A stretch of 64,000 nucleotides of DNA from Agelas oroides (GCA_949130485.1 OX422186.1:2583313-2647312), one strand, 5' to 3'. Counted from the stretch's first letter, positions 1 through 11,340 are shown. The notes: generated by a model from the letters alone, not told the origin. Program-made: numbers and translations.

Positions 1-1
1 T

Positions 2-238
2 TGCTACAGCCACGGCACACATAACTACCACCATGCGTGCTACAAAGCAATTTTCCTGGATCTTCTTCCTGGACAAGGACAGCTGGATTGGACGATTGAG
101 AGTGTTGGTGCAGAATGGACGCTGGAAGTAAGCCAGGAAAATGCTGTACCTCGCTGTGATGGATTCAGTGGCTGTACTGCCAGGTATGATGGGAAAATTC
201 TGGTGTGTTCGCATGTTATTATTCTATGAGTGACCATC
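2..238 (+). CDS. Possible partial open frame entering from the left edge
   Basis: A frame is open from the first full codon in the window to a TGA at 236-238, about 78 codons, with no start codon needed because it runs off the edge. The translation is rich in His and Cys near its start and contains the stretch GQLDWTIESVGAEWTLEVS. It could be the end of an exon or of a transposon ORF. I recognise no domain. A 118-codon open frame overlaps on the minus strand, so either or both could be chance. A donor-like GTAAGC lies at about 126. I give it low weight. Confidence 0.18.
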
Positions 239-396
239 TCCTTTCGGGACCTTCCACACACAGAGGTCACACATTGTACAGCCGCTTTCAACATGGCTTG
301 TCCAAAGAAAGTGACTGACTGATTTTTCTTACAATTTAATGCTTTTGTGTACAACTTGTTCTCTGGAAGCATGGTGGAAAATATTGACTGAACCAT

Positions 397-1223
397 CTCA
401 GGTGGGTTAAGGCGGGCTCCAAATGTATTGTTCGTGATATGGAAGTATGCGAAGGTATCACTATAATTCGTAGACGTTTCATTACAATTTACGGAGACCG
501 AATGGCTGCCGTGTGAAGGCTTCTTAGCTTTGCTAGCAGTGTTATGGCTGTTAGTCTGTACTGTATAGGTTTTCTGATTGTGAACTAGACATGTCTAACT
601 CGCAGCAGGGCTACAACTGGACGAAGCGTTTTGTGTTTCTGGAAGCAAGAAATGGGGAAAAAGGCTCGAGCCCATTCGTTTAGTAGCCGAACTCAGCAGC
701 CAGTTGCCGAATTTGAGAGAACTCGGTGTGTAACACCGGTAAACAGGAACAGCTATCATGCATCCATCATAATCCGACTGGAGAGACGGTCCCCGCTGCT
801 TCTTAAGAGCAGGAGAGTTAGTACAATTTATAATTAGCTGCTATTTTGGCGTATTCCAAGGCATTTTTGCCGATTTACTCATGATGTGAACTTACCATAC
901 CCAATTTCCAGTTAGTTCTGAATTCTGTGTGTGAAGAGCATTCGAACGGTACCAACTTTGCCTAGTTATATGGAATATTCGGCACCGCGTAGGCTGAAAT
1001 AGTGTTAAGGCAGTCTTAATTAGTGGACGTTGTTTACGAGAGGGTGGGGCATTTCCATGGAAACCAATTTGTTTGTTTACATCATCAACCACAATACAAT
1101 AACAGGATACAAAACAAAAGCTACTAGTGTACTTCTTGTCTGCAAAATACACCATAAACGTTCTGTGGTCAGTAGTCTGAACAGTGGTTGTCTACAATAA
1201 AAGCCTGCCTTAACCCACCTGAG
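397..1223. mobile_element. 827-bp CTCAG-terminal inverted repeat element, copy 1
   Basis: The termini are inverted repeats that start CTCAGGTGGGTTAAGGC on the left and match the reverse complement on the right. The flanking AT at 395-396 and 1224-1225 is a 2-bp target duplication. The length, 827 bp, equals that of the copy inside Helentron B at 39239-40065. The short open frames inside show no recognisable transposase, so it appears non-autonomous. More diverged relatives lie at 6735-7533, 43504-45332 and 61158-61949. The superfamily is not clear to me: the duplications are AT, TT and CT, not a fixed TA. Confidence 0.8.
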
Positions 1224-1225
1224 AT

Positions 1226-2887
1226 GCATTTGATTATGCATGTCTACCTGGTAGATCTGTGCATTTTTGTTTGAATTTAAACTTATGCAGTGGTTTCGCA
1301 CAGACTCTGTTATGTTTATCCAGCCCTTTTTATGTTCTTTCATGTTTATATGCTTGTAAATTATTGGTAATAATCATCTGTATAGAACCTTATTAAAAAA
1401 ACCCGTTACAACTCAACTTCAGTTTTTATGTAAAGCACTTGCTATAATTTGCTTATCGGATAGTCCTTTGCTGTGAACTAAACGAGTTGAGTGGAAGCCG
1501 GTGAAGAACACCCATTCAGCAAGGTCTCCTTGTGTGCTGTTCAAAACATCCCTACTCAGTACGGCAACGAGCAAGCAGCTATGTGGTGGTCTCCAAGGTT
1601 TCCCACAGAGGTATTTCGTATGACTTCCATGCATATTTTACTTCTCATAGCTATTCTAAGCATGTTAGCATTATTCATAGTCTGCTATAAAAAAATTGTG
1701 CAATAAATTGAGTAGAACAGATTTACAGTACTATTCTAATTACACCTGTGTAGTGGATGGAACTTCAACACTACCATCACGAACTCTGGTATATAAATCT
1801 ACAAGAGAGCAAGATCTTTCTACCATCATGAGTAATAAAATAACATTGAAATGCCCCTTTCTCAATGTACCCACCTTGCACACAAGGGGTAAGCCACGGA
1901 GAGCTATGTATGTCTAGTGTCCACAAATCCCCTTTGTCATGCCGGTGACTTTCAGTACCATTAACTAGTCCCCCCCCCCCAAAACTCTCCAGTCTGCAAT
2001 GCCCTGACATCATGCAGTACCCAAACAGACATGAGTTTTGGCATGACAGTTATGCCAGTTAGCAGCTGTACAAACCATGCTAGCATCAGTTTGCACATGT
2101 GTATAGGACAGGTGCAGCAGGAGTACAAAGGGCAAGTACAAGAACTGGAAACTGGTTGTTATGGTCTAAATATTTGGCCCATAAAAATGGACTGTAGAAG
2201 TACGGTTGTCTGTTGAAGAAAAGTCATTGTATAGGTTAATATTCTTGTCTGAGATTGAGCAGTACTGGACACAGATTGAGCAGTACTGGACATTTATTGA
2301 GTAAGTCAGTGAATTAAACACTCCTAAGCATGCTCCTTCTCTTTGTCCCTTCTTATATACAGATAGGCTTCAATTCTAACTGAAACATTGTAGCATGGCA
2401 GCCATACAAATCAAAGGCACTGCCTGCAGTTTATATTGTGCAGATGCTAACGTGGCAGTTAGAACATGGCAATTAGGAAGTTAGAACACATCAATTAAGG
2501 TAGTTGGAACACAGTCATCATGCAGTTAGAACACAGGAATGCAAAACAAAGTACAAAATAAAGGATAATGCTTACAGTCATATAAAGAAAATCAAAGCAC
2601 TTCGCTGAAGCGCTATCATCAGAAGACTATTTCAAAGGGATATATTCACCAAGAACACAGAAGTGGGCAGTTTCAACGTTTAAACAGCGGTTAAACAGTG
2701 GATTGTGTCTGGCGAAATCAGTGTTAGTGCTGTCAATGATACTTTATATCTGAAGCAAATGGACAAGGAGTGTACTGAACTTGCCGTGTTGTGTTTGTTC
2801 GTGGTGGAAGCCTGGAAAATGGTCAATCTTGAACCACCAAAGTCGGCAGTTTGCGATGTTTATATGTTCACTCTGTACAGCCAGCAT
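1226..2887. other. Unassigned AT-rich interval
   Basis: I see no gene here that I can support. The interval holds a run of eleven C at 1970-1980 and two copies of a 20-bp unit (GATTGAGCAGTACTGGACA plus one base) at about 2253-2292. At 2450-2540 there is a loose repetition of a CAGTTAGAACAC-like phrase. A 71-codon frame at 1491-1706 ends in a hydrophobic stretch, but nothing else supports it as a gene. Confidence 0.5.
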
Positions 2888-2910
2888 GTCCCAATTCAGT
2901 GCAGTGTCTT

Positions 2911-3213
2911 TCAGTCTGGAGATGTGTAGCCTTTTGTAGTACTGCATGAATCCAACTCGGCCCTCAGCAGGACCATTGCAGCCCACCGCAGTACAAGCTT
3001 TGTTTCTCCATAAAACTGCAAGTGTTCAACCAGCAATTGATCCAGAACCTTCGTGGGCTCAGCTTTAGCTTCTAGTGATAAGTTGAAAGTTCTCTTTCTC
3101 ACTGTTAAAACAGCTCCGGTTGATCTCCCATACTTACATCTCTCTAGCACCTTATCGACACCAACAGTTGCCAGCCTAGGAGAAATCAAAAGCGCCTTCT
3201 TCTTCATCGCCAC
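2911..3213 (-). other. Anonymous minus-strand open frame, present twice in the window
   Basis: A 100-codon frame begins MAMKKKALLISPRLATVGVD and is rich in Lys and Arg. A second version at 53662-53904 keeps most of the residues (for example KKKALLISPRLATIGIDKK) despite several base changes. Beyond GETK the two versions diverge and the downstream frame is broken. That could mean a decayed coding fragment inherited by both P copies. I recognise no family. The similarity follows the surrounding duplication, so protein-level constraint is not shown. Confidence 0.3.
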
Positions 3214-3350
3214 AGCCGTTCCTCCTTCAACTCCGGGATAATTTAATTATGCCAGTGTTCAACTAGTAAAATTGCAGAAAGGTTTGCGTAAGCAGTTCCT
3301 ATGCAACTGTCTAGCCTTTGATTTGTAAGGCTTCCCAGCTACAAGCCAAG

Positions 3351-3433
3351 TAAACCACCCCCTAGGCGTGTTTACCTAGTAATACACTTGACAGTTCCTG
3401 TATTACTGGTAAACGCGCCTAGGGGGTGGTTTA
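3351..3433. repeat. Foldback hairpin of 83 bp
   Basis: The arms at 3351-3386 and 3399-3433 are near-perfect inverted repeats beginning TAAACCACCCCCTAGGCG. In P copy D (about 54058-54110) the left arm survives but most of the right arm is gone, as expected when a strong hairpin suffers deletion. It is probably a small foldback MITE remnant. Confidence 0.7.
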
Positions 3434-4008
3434 TCTATAACGTGTGTACTAGTGTCACTTAGTAGCCATCACCATGGTAACAATGTTTTCTTCCCTAACT
3501 CATGAAGGGTTCAGGAGCTAATTAGTGGATAGAGGAGATGGCTCTTTCTTTCACACATGCTGTAGTCTCACAAAGAGCACACACCCTTGAAAGAGTCCTA
3601 CCCTCTACTTCTGGCTCAATTTCCTGTATAAGGTCAAAGTTTACTCTAATGAGCACACACCTTGGAGCAAGTTTCACATGGCTAGTGGAGTATACATTTC
3701 AAATCTTGAGAAGCTGAGAAGTTATTACAAGGTGGCTTTGTGTAATCGTTGTGCTCCTGACTTCACCAGAGAGTTGCAGGTAGGACTTGAGCTTCGAAGG
3801 ATGGCAGCTCAGTTTTAATTATCGTTCATCCAATAATTCCACTGTCAACTCCAGCAGGGTGATGGATTCGAGTGCTAGTGTGCTGTAAACATAGCCTTGT
3901 ACACATGGGCACTCTTTTGTGGCCAAATGTGGAAACACTTGAAAGAGCACCCACACCCCCTTTGCCATACTTGTAAGGTGATCCGGCCATGGGCGTTCTT
4001 TTGTGAGA

Positions 4009-4242
4009 CTACATTACCACTTGCGGCTTTGAAAAAAGATCTAACATATACATACGTATTATTAACATATGGTCACTGAGATGGGGAAACAATAAAACAT
4101 GGAATAACAGAACAATGGAATAATTTTTGTTGGCCAGAAATGGATTCACTTTGTAGTTTGCTGACACAGCATGTGCAAGTGCCATCAAGCTGGCAATACT
4201 ATCTGTGCCTGGAGTTGTAGAGGTGTGACAAAAGCTGGGCAA
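4009..4242 (-). other. Anonymous minus-strand open frame repeated three times
   Basis: The frame begins MPSFCHTSTTPGTDSIASLM. Related frames lie at 27824-28042 and within 55004-55423, all starting at the same place in block P. The shared core of about 43 residues runs through the phrase SANYKVNPFLAN and then diverges. Its spacing of Leu and Ala loosely recalls an LRR. A CAG sits just upstream, but there is no clean 84-bp exon with a donor. I treat it as an unexplained conserved patch of the duplicated block. Confidence 0.25.
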
Positions 4243-6534
4243 GCCTTGTGGGAGACCTTAAAGCTGTATGAAGTGCCACGAGCTGGCTGCAGAAAGTTTG
4301 CTGAATATTTACATCACTAGTCCCACATAGTCCCACATAGTCAGACCTGGCCAAGCGAGACTAAAGCTTGACTGTCCCTTCGTAAGCTGGACTTTATCAT
4401 TGATAGTAGAGTAGGAGTCAACTGTCTATGGCTCAATAAATGGAAGGCCCTTCGGTCATTCTCACACTGTGCAGATGGGAACTTTTGACTGAATTGTGAG
4501 ACATGAACATTAGGTGGGTAGTGTATTCAGTGTTTTGTTTGCCATTGAGATGCTGTAATTGGTAACATCTACGTACATGCAAACACTAATGCATAGCAGC
4601 AGTACAAGATCACAAGGAAACTGTGTATTCAAATTACTGTAAGTACAGCAAAACAGTATGTACATGTATTGACTACAACATGTATACCCTGTCACACCCA
4701 CTTGTGGCTGCCAGCATTTTGGAGTGTGGTTTCACTTCCCTATCAAACTTCCAATCACCTTCAAGTCAACACATATACTCATTCCCACGTCCTACCCAGC
4801 TTTTCATTGTTTGCAGTACCGTGTACTATACTGGGAATGGGGCTAGTAAACACAAACATTTGCTTGGAGTCTGCAGTCATTGTATCCAAGTTGTTGACCA
4901 TACGTATCAAAATGGTGATCAATGCTAATGTTAAATAGAAAAGTGGTGGAAATGCAGAGGATTGAACTGGATGTTAGTCTTAAGGTGCACAAACGTTTAG
5001 AATGTCATGTTACTGCTGCTTACAGCAACTGTTTAACCAGGTAAATGTGCTGATAAACTGACAGGCAGACAGAAGGACAAAACTGATTGCTTAAGCTTAA
5101 CCCCATTGTACATGAACAGATGGGGGTAACAACCCCAATGACAAACAAAGAATGAAATGTGGAGAGATAATTGCAGGTGAAGTCCCTACCACCACCATTA
5201 CATATTGGAATACTCTTGACTACACAATTTTAAACCATATACTGTACCTATTAGAATTCTCAAAGTTTGTTCGAACAGACTGTGATGTCATTGTGTTGTC
5301 CCATTCGCCTTTCAAACTCACTTAACAATACGTTGATGCTGGTTGAAGTACTCTGACTGACAAAATACGACAAAACAAGAACCTACGTAGCTGCATGGAC
5401 ACAAGCCATTGCTGCTTCAACATGTGACCAAGTGTTGGATTTTTAGTAGTTTTCAAAAAATTTACCCGGACTACAGGCCTCTATTAGAGTTATATGCTCT
5501 TCCTCTAGCTGCCCATTGTTATGGAGTCTGACATCCACCCATTATGTTTGAAGCACCACTCATTACACTTGTAAACATCTGTGAGTGAGAGTACAGAGAG
5601 CATAGTGTTGCTTCTCCAGGCACACCATCTGGCTCAAATACACCTTCTACACTCAGCTTAGTTCACTCACTGCTGATGGCTTAGCTTTATCCCCCCTGAA
5701 ATGATGCAGCATTGCATGTTACTGCTGAAGTTAATGGACCAATGCATATGGCTAGTCGCTGCACACTCCACTTCTGTAAAAATTTCCATGTAAGTATCTT
5801 TTGTGCTTTTGTGGGGAAGGAGGGGGGAGAGGGCATTATGCTCCTGTGCCTACAGACACTGATTACAGTCAAAAAACAATACGCATCTTCCAAACATCCA
5901 ACAGATAATTCATGTAAAAACAATGACTCATGAGAAGGTAGAGGTCCACAAAATATGTAGCCAAATAGCAGTGATCAAACACACCCTGATATGGCAAGAA
6001 TCCACATGGTGACGTATTCTATTATAAGAGTGTGAAGACACTGATACTTTCCAAGTGGTGAGCATACTAACTAGTTTACTTGAATAAAGTAACTTCAGGC
6101 AGTTCTGAGTATCAGTGTATCTTTCAGGTAAACAAGTAAAATTTGCACTGTTTCACCTTACATCAGAGGTGACGTATCTAGATTAGATGTAAGAGGTATT
6201 GTATTTCAGATACAGTGTCTCAGGTGTAGCAGATATAAATGCCTAAACATGGAATGGCAAATACAGTGTGAAGTGGTACCTTGATCCACTCATGCACTTT
6301 CCAGGAATTCTAGCCTCACTTCAATCACTATTATCTTGAAGATTAGTACGTACTATGGCTTAATTGTATCTTGAAGCATATCTTGTGCTATTCGTGTCTC
6401 CACCTGGTTATACAATTACACCAACATGCCATCACTCTGCTCATACACCCTTCCAGCCCAGCTGGTTGGCAAGGACTCATAGGAGTTGCATTATGTAAGC
6501 TTTAGTGGGAACGAAAATCCACAGAGATCCAGCT

Positions 6535-6600
6535 TGCAGTCAAACCTGGGACTTTGTGAATACTAGTCAGATGCTCTTACCACTGAGCCACTGGACCCAT
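6535..6600 (-). repeat. tRNA-derived SINE-like head, copy A
   Basis: On the minus strand there is an A-box-like TGGCTCAGTGG followed at tRNA-like spacing by a B-box-like GGTTTGACTGC. The sequence is no longer a foldable tRNA. Equivalent heads lie at 60672-60716, and near 32271-32325 where a Mutator-like MITE has split the copy. The flanking sequence toward lower coordinates (6440-6535) is shared by all copies and may be the SINE body. Confidence 0.6.
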
Positions 6601-6669
6601 GGTGGAGAAGTAGAAGCAAGCCTTGCAAGGTTTTGCACCTACCCCAGAAAAACTCACTTTGAACCAAGA

Positions 6670-6712
6670 TAGCCTTGTTCCCAGGCCACTCCCAGATTTT
6701 ATCTTGTAGCCA
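6670..6712. repeat. Remnant arm of a short Mutator-like MITE
   Basis: The sequence from TAGCCTTGTTCCCAGGCC through the phrase CCCAGATTTTATC matches the left arm and loop of the intact 86-bp hairpin at 61035-61120. The right arm is absent here. Confidence 0.6.
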
Positions 6713-6734
6713 TGGCGTGTATAGTTCCGACTAT

Positions 6735-7533
6735 GTGAATATTTTTGGTTAAGGCGGTCCCCAAATGTACTATTCATAACATGGAAGTATGCAAAAGTAT
6801 TGCCCTAGTTTGCAGAGATTGAATGGCTGCCGTGTGTACGCTTCTTAGCTTTGCTGGTGTTATTCTGGCTGTTACTCTGTCTTGTTCATATTTGTGTTAT
6901 TGCTGGTTGTGAAGTAAATAGGTCTGACTTACTGAAGGGATGCAATTGAGACTGAGTGCTCCTGTTTCTGGGAGCAGGAGAGGGTAATATGGCTTGAGCT
7001 ACTGGAACGGTGATGACCTATCACCTTTGGCGGTTGATGTAGAAGGTCAGATGGCTAGATTTGTGGCTAAAACCTTGAGAGTGTGTAGCAGATTAGTATG
7101 TACTAACGTACTTGAGTTGGCGACAGAGGGTGTTGTTGTGTCACTGGAGAGGTGAGCTTTGATAATGCCGAAGTGAGGCGTAAAAACACCTGTATTTGCT
7201 TCTTGTAGTTTCAGGTTGTATCTGGTACAGTGTCCCTACCCAGATTCAGATAGCTAAAACAAACAGCTGTCGTTCAATATCCACTGCATCAGGATTGATG
7301 TTCCACATAGAGCAAAATATAATTAAGGCAATTAAACTGTGACCCCCACGTGATTGTTAGCATGTTGCCATGGTAATACTTGTTTATAATAAACTACAAT
7401 CAATTTGCCATTTGGTTGATCAATGATTGTTTAGTGACAGCATGTACTTTGTCTTCAATACTTGCTCAAATTATGAAGGGCAAAGTAAAAATTGAGCTAA
7501 AATAAAAGCTGACCACTTAATTAACCGCTCTGA
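6735..7533. mobile_element. Diverged CTCAG-family element in block P/Q copy A
   Basis: The interior matches the family at 397-1223, for example GGTTAAGGCGG followed by CCCCAAATGTA, and the phrase TGAATGGCTGCCG. The left terminus has lost CTCAG. The right terminus reads AACCGCTCTGA, a decayed inverted end. The same insertion is present at 61158-61949, so it predates the duplication that gave rise to both blocks. Confidence 0.6.
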
Positions 7534-7609
7534 ACTAGACGAAGTTTTAAAATTGGGGATATTAGAGAGTACATTTGATATATGCTTGTAATCTGGTACA
7601 CCTGTACAT

Positions 7610-7735
7610 TAGCCTCGTTCCCAGGCTTTTGTTCGGGGGAGGAGGAAAGAGAGCCTGGTACACTGAGCATGTGCAAACAGTGTGTACCAGGCTCTTTTCT
7701 CCCCGCTCACGCACAAGAGCCTGGGAACGAGGCTA
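7610..7735. mobile_element. Mutator-like MITE, 126 bp
   Basis: The termini are TAGCCTCGTTCCCAGGC and its reverse complement. The flanks ACCTGTACAT at 7600-7609 and 7736-7745 form a perfect 10-bp target duplication. The 9-10-bp duplications seen for this and four other copies fit a Mutator-like (MULE) origin. It has no coding capacity. Confidence 0.85.
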
Positions 7736-8162
7736 ACCTGTACATGTACGTTCACATGCTTTTATCTTGTAATCTTGTATACATGTACTTGTAAATGTGG
7801 GAGCCTAACCTCACAGTAGAGGGAGAGATGCTTTGAGCTCATAAACAACAATAGCCATAGTATGACTAACTTGTTTCATACTAGGAAACCCCCATATGGT
7901 TAGCAATGGTTGCTAGGCAACACTAAAACAATGGTGCTCATTTAAGCTCATTATTACACCTACACGTAGGTGTGTGGCAGTCCCAAGTAAGTCCCACACA
8001 AGTTAGTGTTTTAACCTGAAAATCACATGCATGTAACTGTACTCTCACAGTACTAGCAACCAACCTATCATCCTATCAGATGTACAGTCTACCTCACACA
8101 CAAATATCCCATTTCTTGATACATTACTATTAGATATATGCAGTTATCCATTTCACACTTAC

Positions 8163-8246
8163 TAGAGTTCTTTAAGCTCCTGACACCCTTTGAGGCCACT
8201 CGCAAGTTTGGAGAGTCCTTTGTCACCAATCAGATTACCTGCAAGG
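8163..8246 (-). CDS. LRR exon (type II), 84 bp, fourth in gene order
   Basis: Read on the minus strand, a pyrimidine-rich acceptor TTTTGTCTCTTTCCACAG at the high-coordinate end precedes an 84-bp exon, followed by the donor GTAAGT (8157-8162). The exon starts with one base of a split codon and ends with two, so both introns are phase 2. It encodes 27 full residues including GNLIGDKGLSKLASGLKGC, a ribonuclease-inhibitor-type LRR with Leu at the expected positions and a Cys in the helix-to-strand turn. A branch-point-like CTGAC lies about 25 bases before the acceptor. Exons of exactly one 28-residue LRR are usual in NLR and NLRC3-like genes; assigning an NLR here is inference because no NACHT domain is in view. 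The next downstream exon would lie below this coordinate or outside the window, and I did not find it. Confidence 0.8.
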
Positions 8247-8893
8247 CTGTGGAAAGAGACAAAATTCTCAGTCAGCATCCTCTAGGCAACACAAAACAAT
8301 GGCAATACACACAATATGTAATGCAGTGATTGTTGAGAACTGACGTAAGCTAATTAGCACACTCCAGCTAATGTTGTGTGGCATGAGAAATACAATACTG
8401 GTGTCATGACATTTTGGGGACCCTGTAAAAATGACACAACCATCTCCAACTGGAAGCATGATCTCCCAGTAGAAAGTGCACACCTCCCTTTTCCCCCTTG
8501 CAAATAAGCCCACTCCCACTTGTTAAACCTCGGCGCACATACGCAGTGAGGGTTACAGTACTTTGTTTGTCTGTCTGTCTGTTACAACTAGCTTGGCTCA
8601 CCTGGCGGCTAAATCTCTGAAGTTTGGACACAGATAGGCTTTAAACCGAACGAGGATGTGTTTAAATTGAGCTGATTTCGCCAAGAACGTTTCGTTCAAG
8701 AGTTATGCTACGATTCGTTTGCCACGGCGAGCGCTAGTCGTCCATATTCTAGTCTGAGAACGAGTTCACACGCCCTGGTCTGGGATCCCGGGAGCCAGGG
8801 TACTGAGAGTGCAGCGCAGTGCAGCTGCAGGCCACGCGCCGCTTCAGTTGTTGGGACGAGGATGAGACAGCACCGTTGCACGTGATCTTACAC

Positions 8894-8900
8894 TATAAAA
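8894..8900 (+). promoter_or_regulatory. TATA-like core promoter of Helentron A
   Basis: TATAAAA lies 119 bases upstream of the first ATG (9013). Copy B has TATATAAG at 33106-33113 in the matching position, about 119 bases upstream of its ATG at 33225. The conserved position in both copies supports a promoter for the main ORF. Confidence 0.5.
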
Positions 8901-9012
8901 GGGTTTCTGCGTCTATGTGGGCCTGTTTTCGATACAAAGCCCACATTGAAGGCCTTGCGTGACATTGTGATCGACGACTAAAGGAGTTGAAATTCAAGGT
9001 ATTTGCACCAAA

Positions 9013-9270
9013 ATGCCTTTATTTCGAGCGTGTCCTAACTGTGGTAGCCAGATCCATGTTAGGAAGCTAGCTTGCCCGTGTGGCCATGTGTTCCGTGGAA
9101 GCAAGCCACTTACCACTAGGAATGCATCTAGAAAAAGTGATGTTAGTGCAGCAAGAGCCCTAGAAACCGAACAGCAAACTGCCAAGCGTAGGAAGTCTGA
9201 TAGAGAGCGTGTAGGAGACAAGAACCCTAGAAACCAAAGAACAAACTGCCAAGCATATGAAGTCCGATAG
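9013..9270 (+). pseudogene. Helentron A zinc-finger N-terminus with charged tandem repeat
   Basis: The frame starts MPLFRACPNCGSQIHVRKLA and continues to a second pair CPCGHVF, giving a CxxC...CxC zinc-finger-like module in the first 30 residues. From about 9151 it enters a 66-69-bp tandem repeat encoding the phrase ALETEQQTAKRRKSDRERV and variants. The repeat occurs three times here (9151-9348) and four times in copy B. A frameshift in the second repeat moves the reading into the frame that starts at 9257. The module is typical of the start of such Helitron proteins; its role, perhaps binding DNA or RNA, is inference. Confidence 0.75.
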
Positions 9271-10405
9271 AGAGTGTCTAAAAGAGACAAGAGCATTAGA
9301 AAGCGAAGAGCAAACTGCTAAACGTAGAAACCTCGATAAAGACCGTGTAGCTCAGAGAAGATCCAATGTATCTGTAGAAGCTGCAATTGACTCATTTATT
9401 ACCAAAACTAAGCAAGGTCCCGATTATGTTTGCACGTCTTGCCATCGTTTGATGTATCGAGCAAATGTTGTGTCACTAAACAAGTGTAAGTATGTTAAAG
9501 CTAGCCAATCTCTTTTGGACAAAGTTGTTGGTGATGATCACTTGTATGCTAGTTTCAATGGTACCTATTGGATCTGTAGAACTTGTGATTCGGCCTTGTC
9601 TAGAGGTCAGATGCCTGTGCAATCAATAGCTAACAATTTGGAATTGAGTCCTATACCATCTGAGCTTTCTTGTTTAAACCCACTTGAAACAAGATTGGTG
9701 TGCCTCCGTGTTCCATTCATGAAAATGGCGGCCCTTCCTTCAGGAAAGCAGCGATGCATTCATGGTCCTGCTGTTGATGTCCCATCAAAACTGGACAGTG
9801 TTGTAACAACATTACCTCAGTTGCCTACTCAATCCAAACTTATTCCCCTCAAGTTCAAACGCAAGCTAGCCTACAAAGGTCACTACATGTATGACTTTGT
9901 AACCCCTGAAAAGATTCTTGATGCCCTTAGATGGTTAAAGGCCAATCACCCTCAGTATGCAGATGTTGAACTCAATGAGGAATTGTCCCAAGTATCTGAG
10001 AATATTGATTTTGACCTTCATGCTGGCTTTATGAAAAGTACTGTCGAGACTGATGACCCTGATAGCTTGATTGATAGTAACCAGAGTGTTGCCACAACTA
10101 CCCTGGGTACCTGTACTGTTGACATAATCCAAGATACTCCAGTGAACACTATGAGTGTTGACAATACTGCTTTGAACTCTGTTTGTTCCACCCTAAAATG
10201 TGATACTGTTACCACCACAGCTGTGTCCCATCTGAATGCCTGTGTTTCCAGGCGCAGTTTAGTAATACACAATGTCCCTGGTGATGGCAATTGCCTTTTT
10301 TATTCTGTATTATACCAACTTGAGACCAATGATATCTGTTGTGCAACTGTTAATGACCTAGGACATAGAAAGTCACAGGGGTTCTTATATGGAATTTTTG
10401 TGTGA
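9257..10405 (+). pseudogene. Helentron A DUF6570-like region and start of OTU domain
   Basis: This 382-codon frame continues the main protein after a frameshift. CTSCHRLMYRANV and ICRTCDSALSRGQMPVQSIA carry paired cysteines, followed by NNLELSPIPSELSCLNPLE and MAALPSGKQ. This pattern is the region called DUF6570 upstream of Rep in many animal and fungal Helitrons. Near the end, NVPGDGNCLFYSVLYQLE is the OTU catalytic loop, with Asp-Gly-Asn-Cys giving the nucleophilic Cys. The frame then breaks at about 10390 and the domain continues in another frame. Copy B has related sequence at 33673-34640. Confidence 0.8.
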
Positions 10406-11340
10406 CCCCTTTGCATCTGATGACCCAAACCATACTGATACTGAGCCTGCTGATGAGGAAGATGTTCAAATCACCCAAATAGAAAACCCAGATGATAGGT
10501 CAAGAGTACGTTGGAACAAGTACCTCCAAAGACTTACAAACGGTGCATGGGGATCATCAACTTTGTGTAGCAGCTATGGCCAATATGTTCTCTGTAACCA
10601 TCAATGTGTTTACAGCTACTGGTCGTGGATGTGCTGTTAATGCAGTCACCCTTCTTGATGACAATAGCATCTTTGAAGTAAACATAGGGCTTATCATGCA
10701 AAACCATTATGTTGGCCTTGATAGAATCAACATTGTTGATGATTCCCAATCTCACACCCCCACGGTTGTCGACCTTCCTCCAAATACACAGTATAGTGAC
10801 AACCCAGCAAGTACTACTGCAGGTATTGATGATCAATCTCCAAATGTGGCAGTCCCGTGTAGAAATCGAAGGTTATTCCGTCGCGTATTTCGATTGCATC
10901 GCTGCGTTCAAAGTGCCGTATCGCTGAACTTCCATGAAGGGCGGCGCTCATATGCGCTTCATAAACTCATTAGATATTCATGCATCTACGAAGCAAGTAT
11001 GAGCCCCGCCCTTAACAGAAGTTCAGCGATACGGCGCTTTGAACGCAGCGATGCGATCGAAATACGCGACGGAATAACCTTCGATTTCTACACGGGACTG
11101 CCACAAATGCCTTTGATTCACCAATAGATGATAAAACATTCGAAGAAGGAGATGAGCATACTAGACAAATCACAGGTGGCCCATCAACTAGCATGATGTC
11201 CATTGAGAACCCCGAAGCCTTTGCTGAAATAGTCTGTGTAGTACCGGCAGAAGGTCAAAAGTCATTGTTTATCATGACTGACCCCAAATTTTGAGGCTAT
11301 GGATGTTATAGCTCTGATAGACCTCACAAACTGACTTATA
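10389..11340 (+). pseudogene. Helentron A OTU cysteine protease, C-terminal half (interrupted)
   Basis: The second half of the OTU domain includes RVRWNKYLQRLTNGAW, then AAMANMFSVTINVFTATG, and the terminal motif QNHYVGLDRI, where His is the expected catalytic partner of the Cys in GDGNC. A base-level difference at about 10553 shifts the frame relative to copy B. A 257-bp foldback MITE (10847-11103) then sits just after the domain. OTU proteases remove ubiquitin. In Helentrons the domain is an accessory whose role in transposition is not settled. Confidence 0.75.
10847..11103. mobile_element. 257-bp foldback MITE inside Helentron A
   Basis: The inverted termini begin TGGCAGTCCCGTGTAGAAAT and stay near-perfect for about 86 bp, with weaker pairing further in. 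The flank CAAATG is duplicated at 10841-10846 and 11104-11109. Copy B at about 35090-35105 has the same surrounding sequence with a single CAAATG and no insert, so this is a clean filled/empty pair. The 6-bp duplication does not by itself fix the superfamily. Confidence 0.9.

Larger units (their letters stand above)
2888..6663. repeat. Duplicated block P, copy A
   Basis: This block recurs in the same orientation at about 16405-20345 (B), 27885-32340 (C) and 53104-61034 (D). It carries a recognisable series of landmarks: the anonymous minus-strand frame at 2911-3213, a hairpin at 3351-3433, the phrase AATTTCCTGTATAAGGTCA near 3620, the minus-strand frame at 4009-4242, the phrase TGTACTATACTGGGAATGG near 4823, a G-rich tract near 5820 and a tRNA-derived head at 6535-6600. 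The copies differ by point changes, small indels and whole insertions. I read the block as a large intron segment that was amplified together with LRR exons, not as one transposon. Confidence 0.75.
7534..8524. repeat. Duplicated block Q, copy A (contains an LRR exon)
   Basis: It matches 61950-62800 throughout, including the phrase GGTTGCTAGGCAACAC and the 84-bp exon. A partial copy lies at 50128-50345. The match to copy D ends at about 8524, exactly where Helentron A begins, so copy D is an empty site for that insertion. Confidence 0.75.

Noticed and set aside
5687-5933. Overlapping frames around the conserved ATGATGCAGCATTG segment
   Set aside because: Frames on both strands are open in three P copies but diverge at the G tract. 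No domain and no splice sites support a gene.
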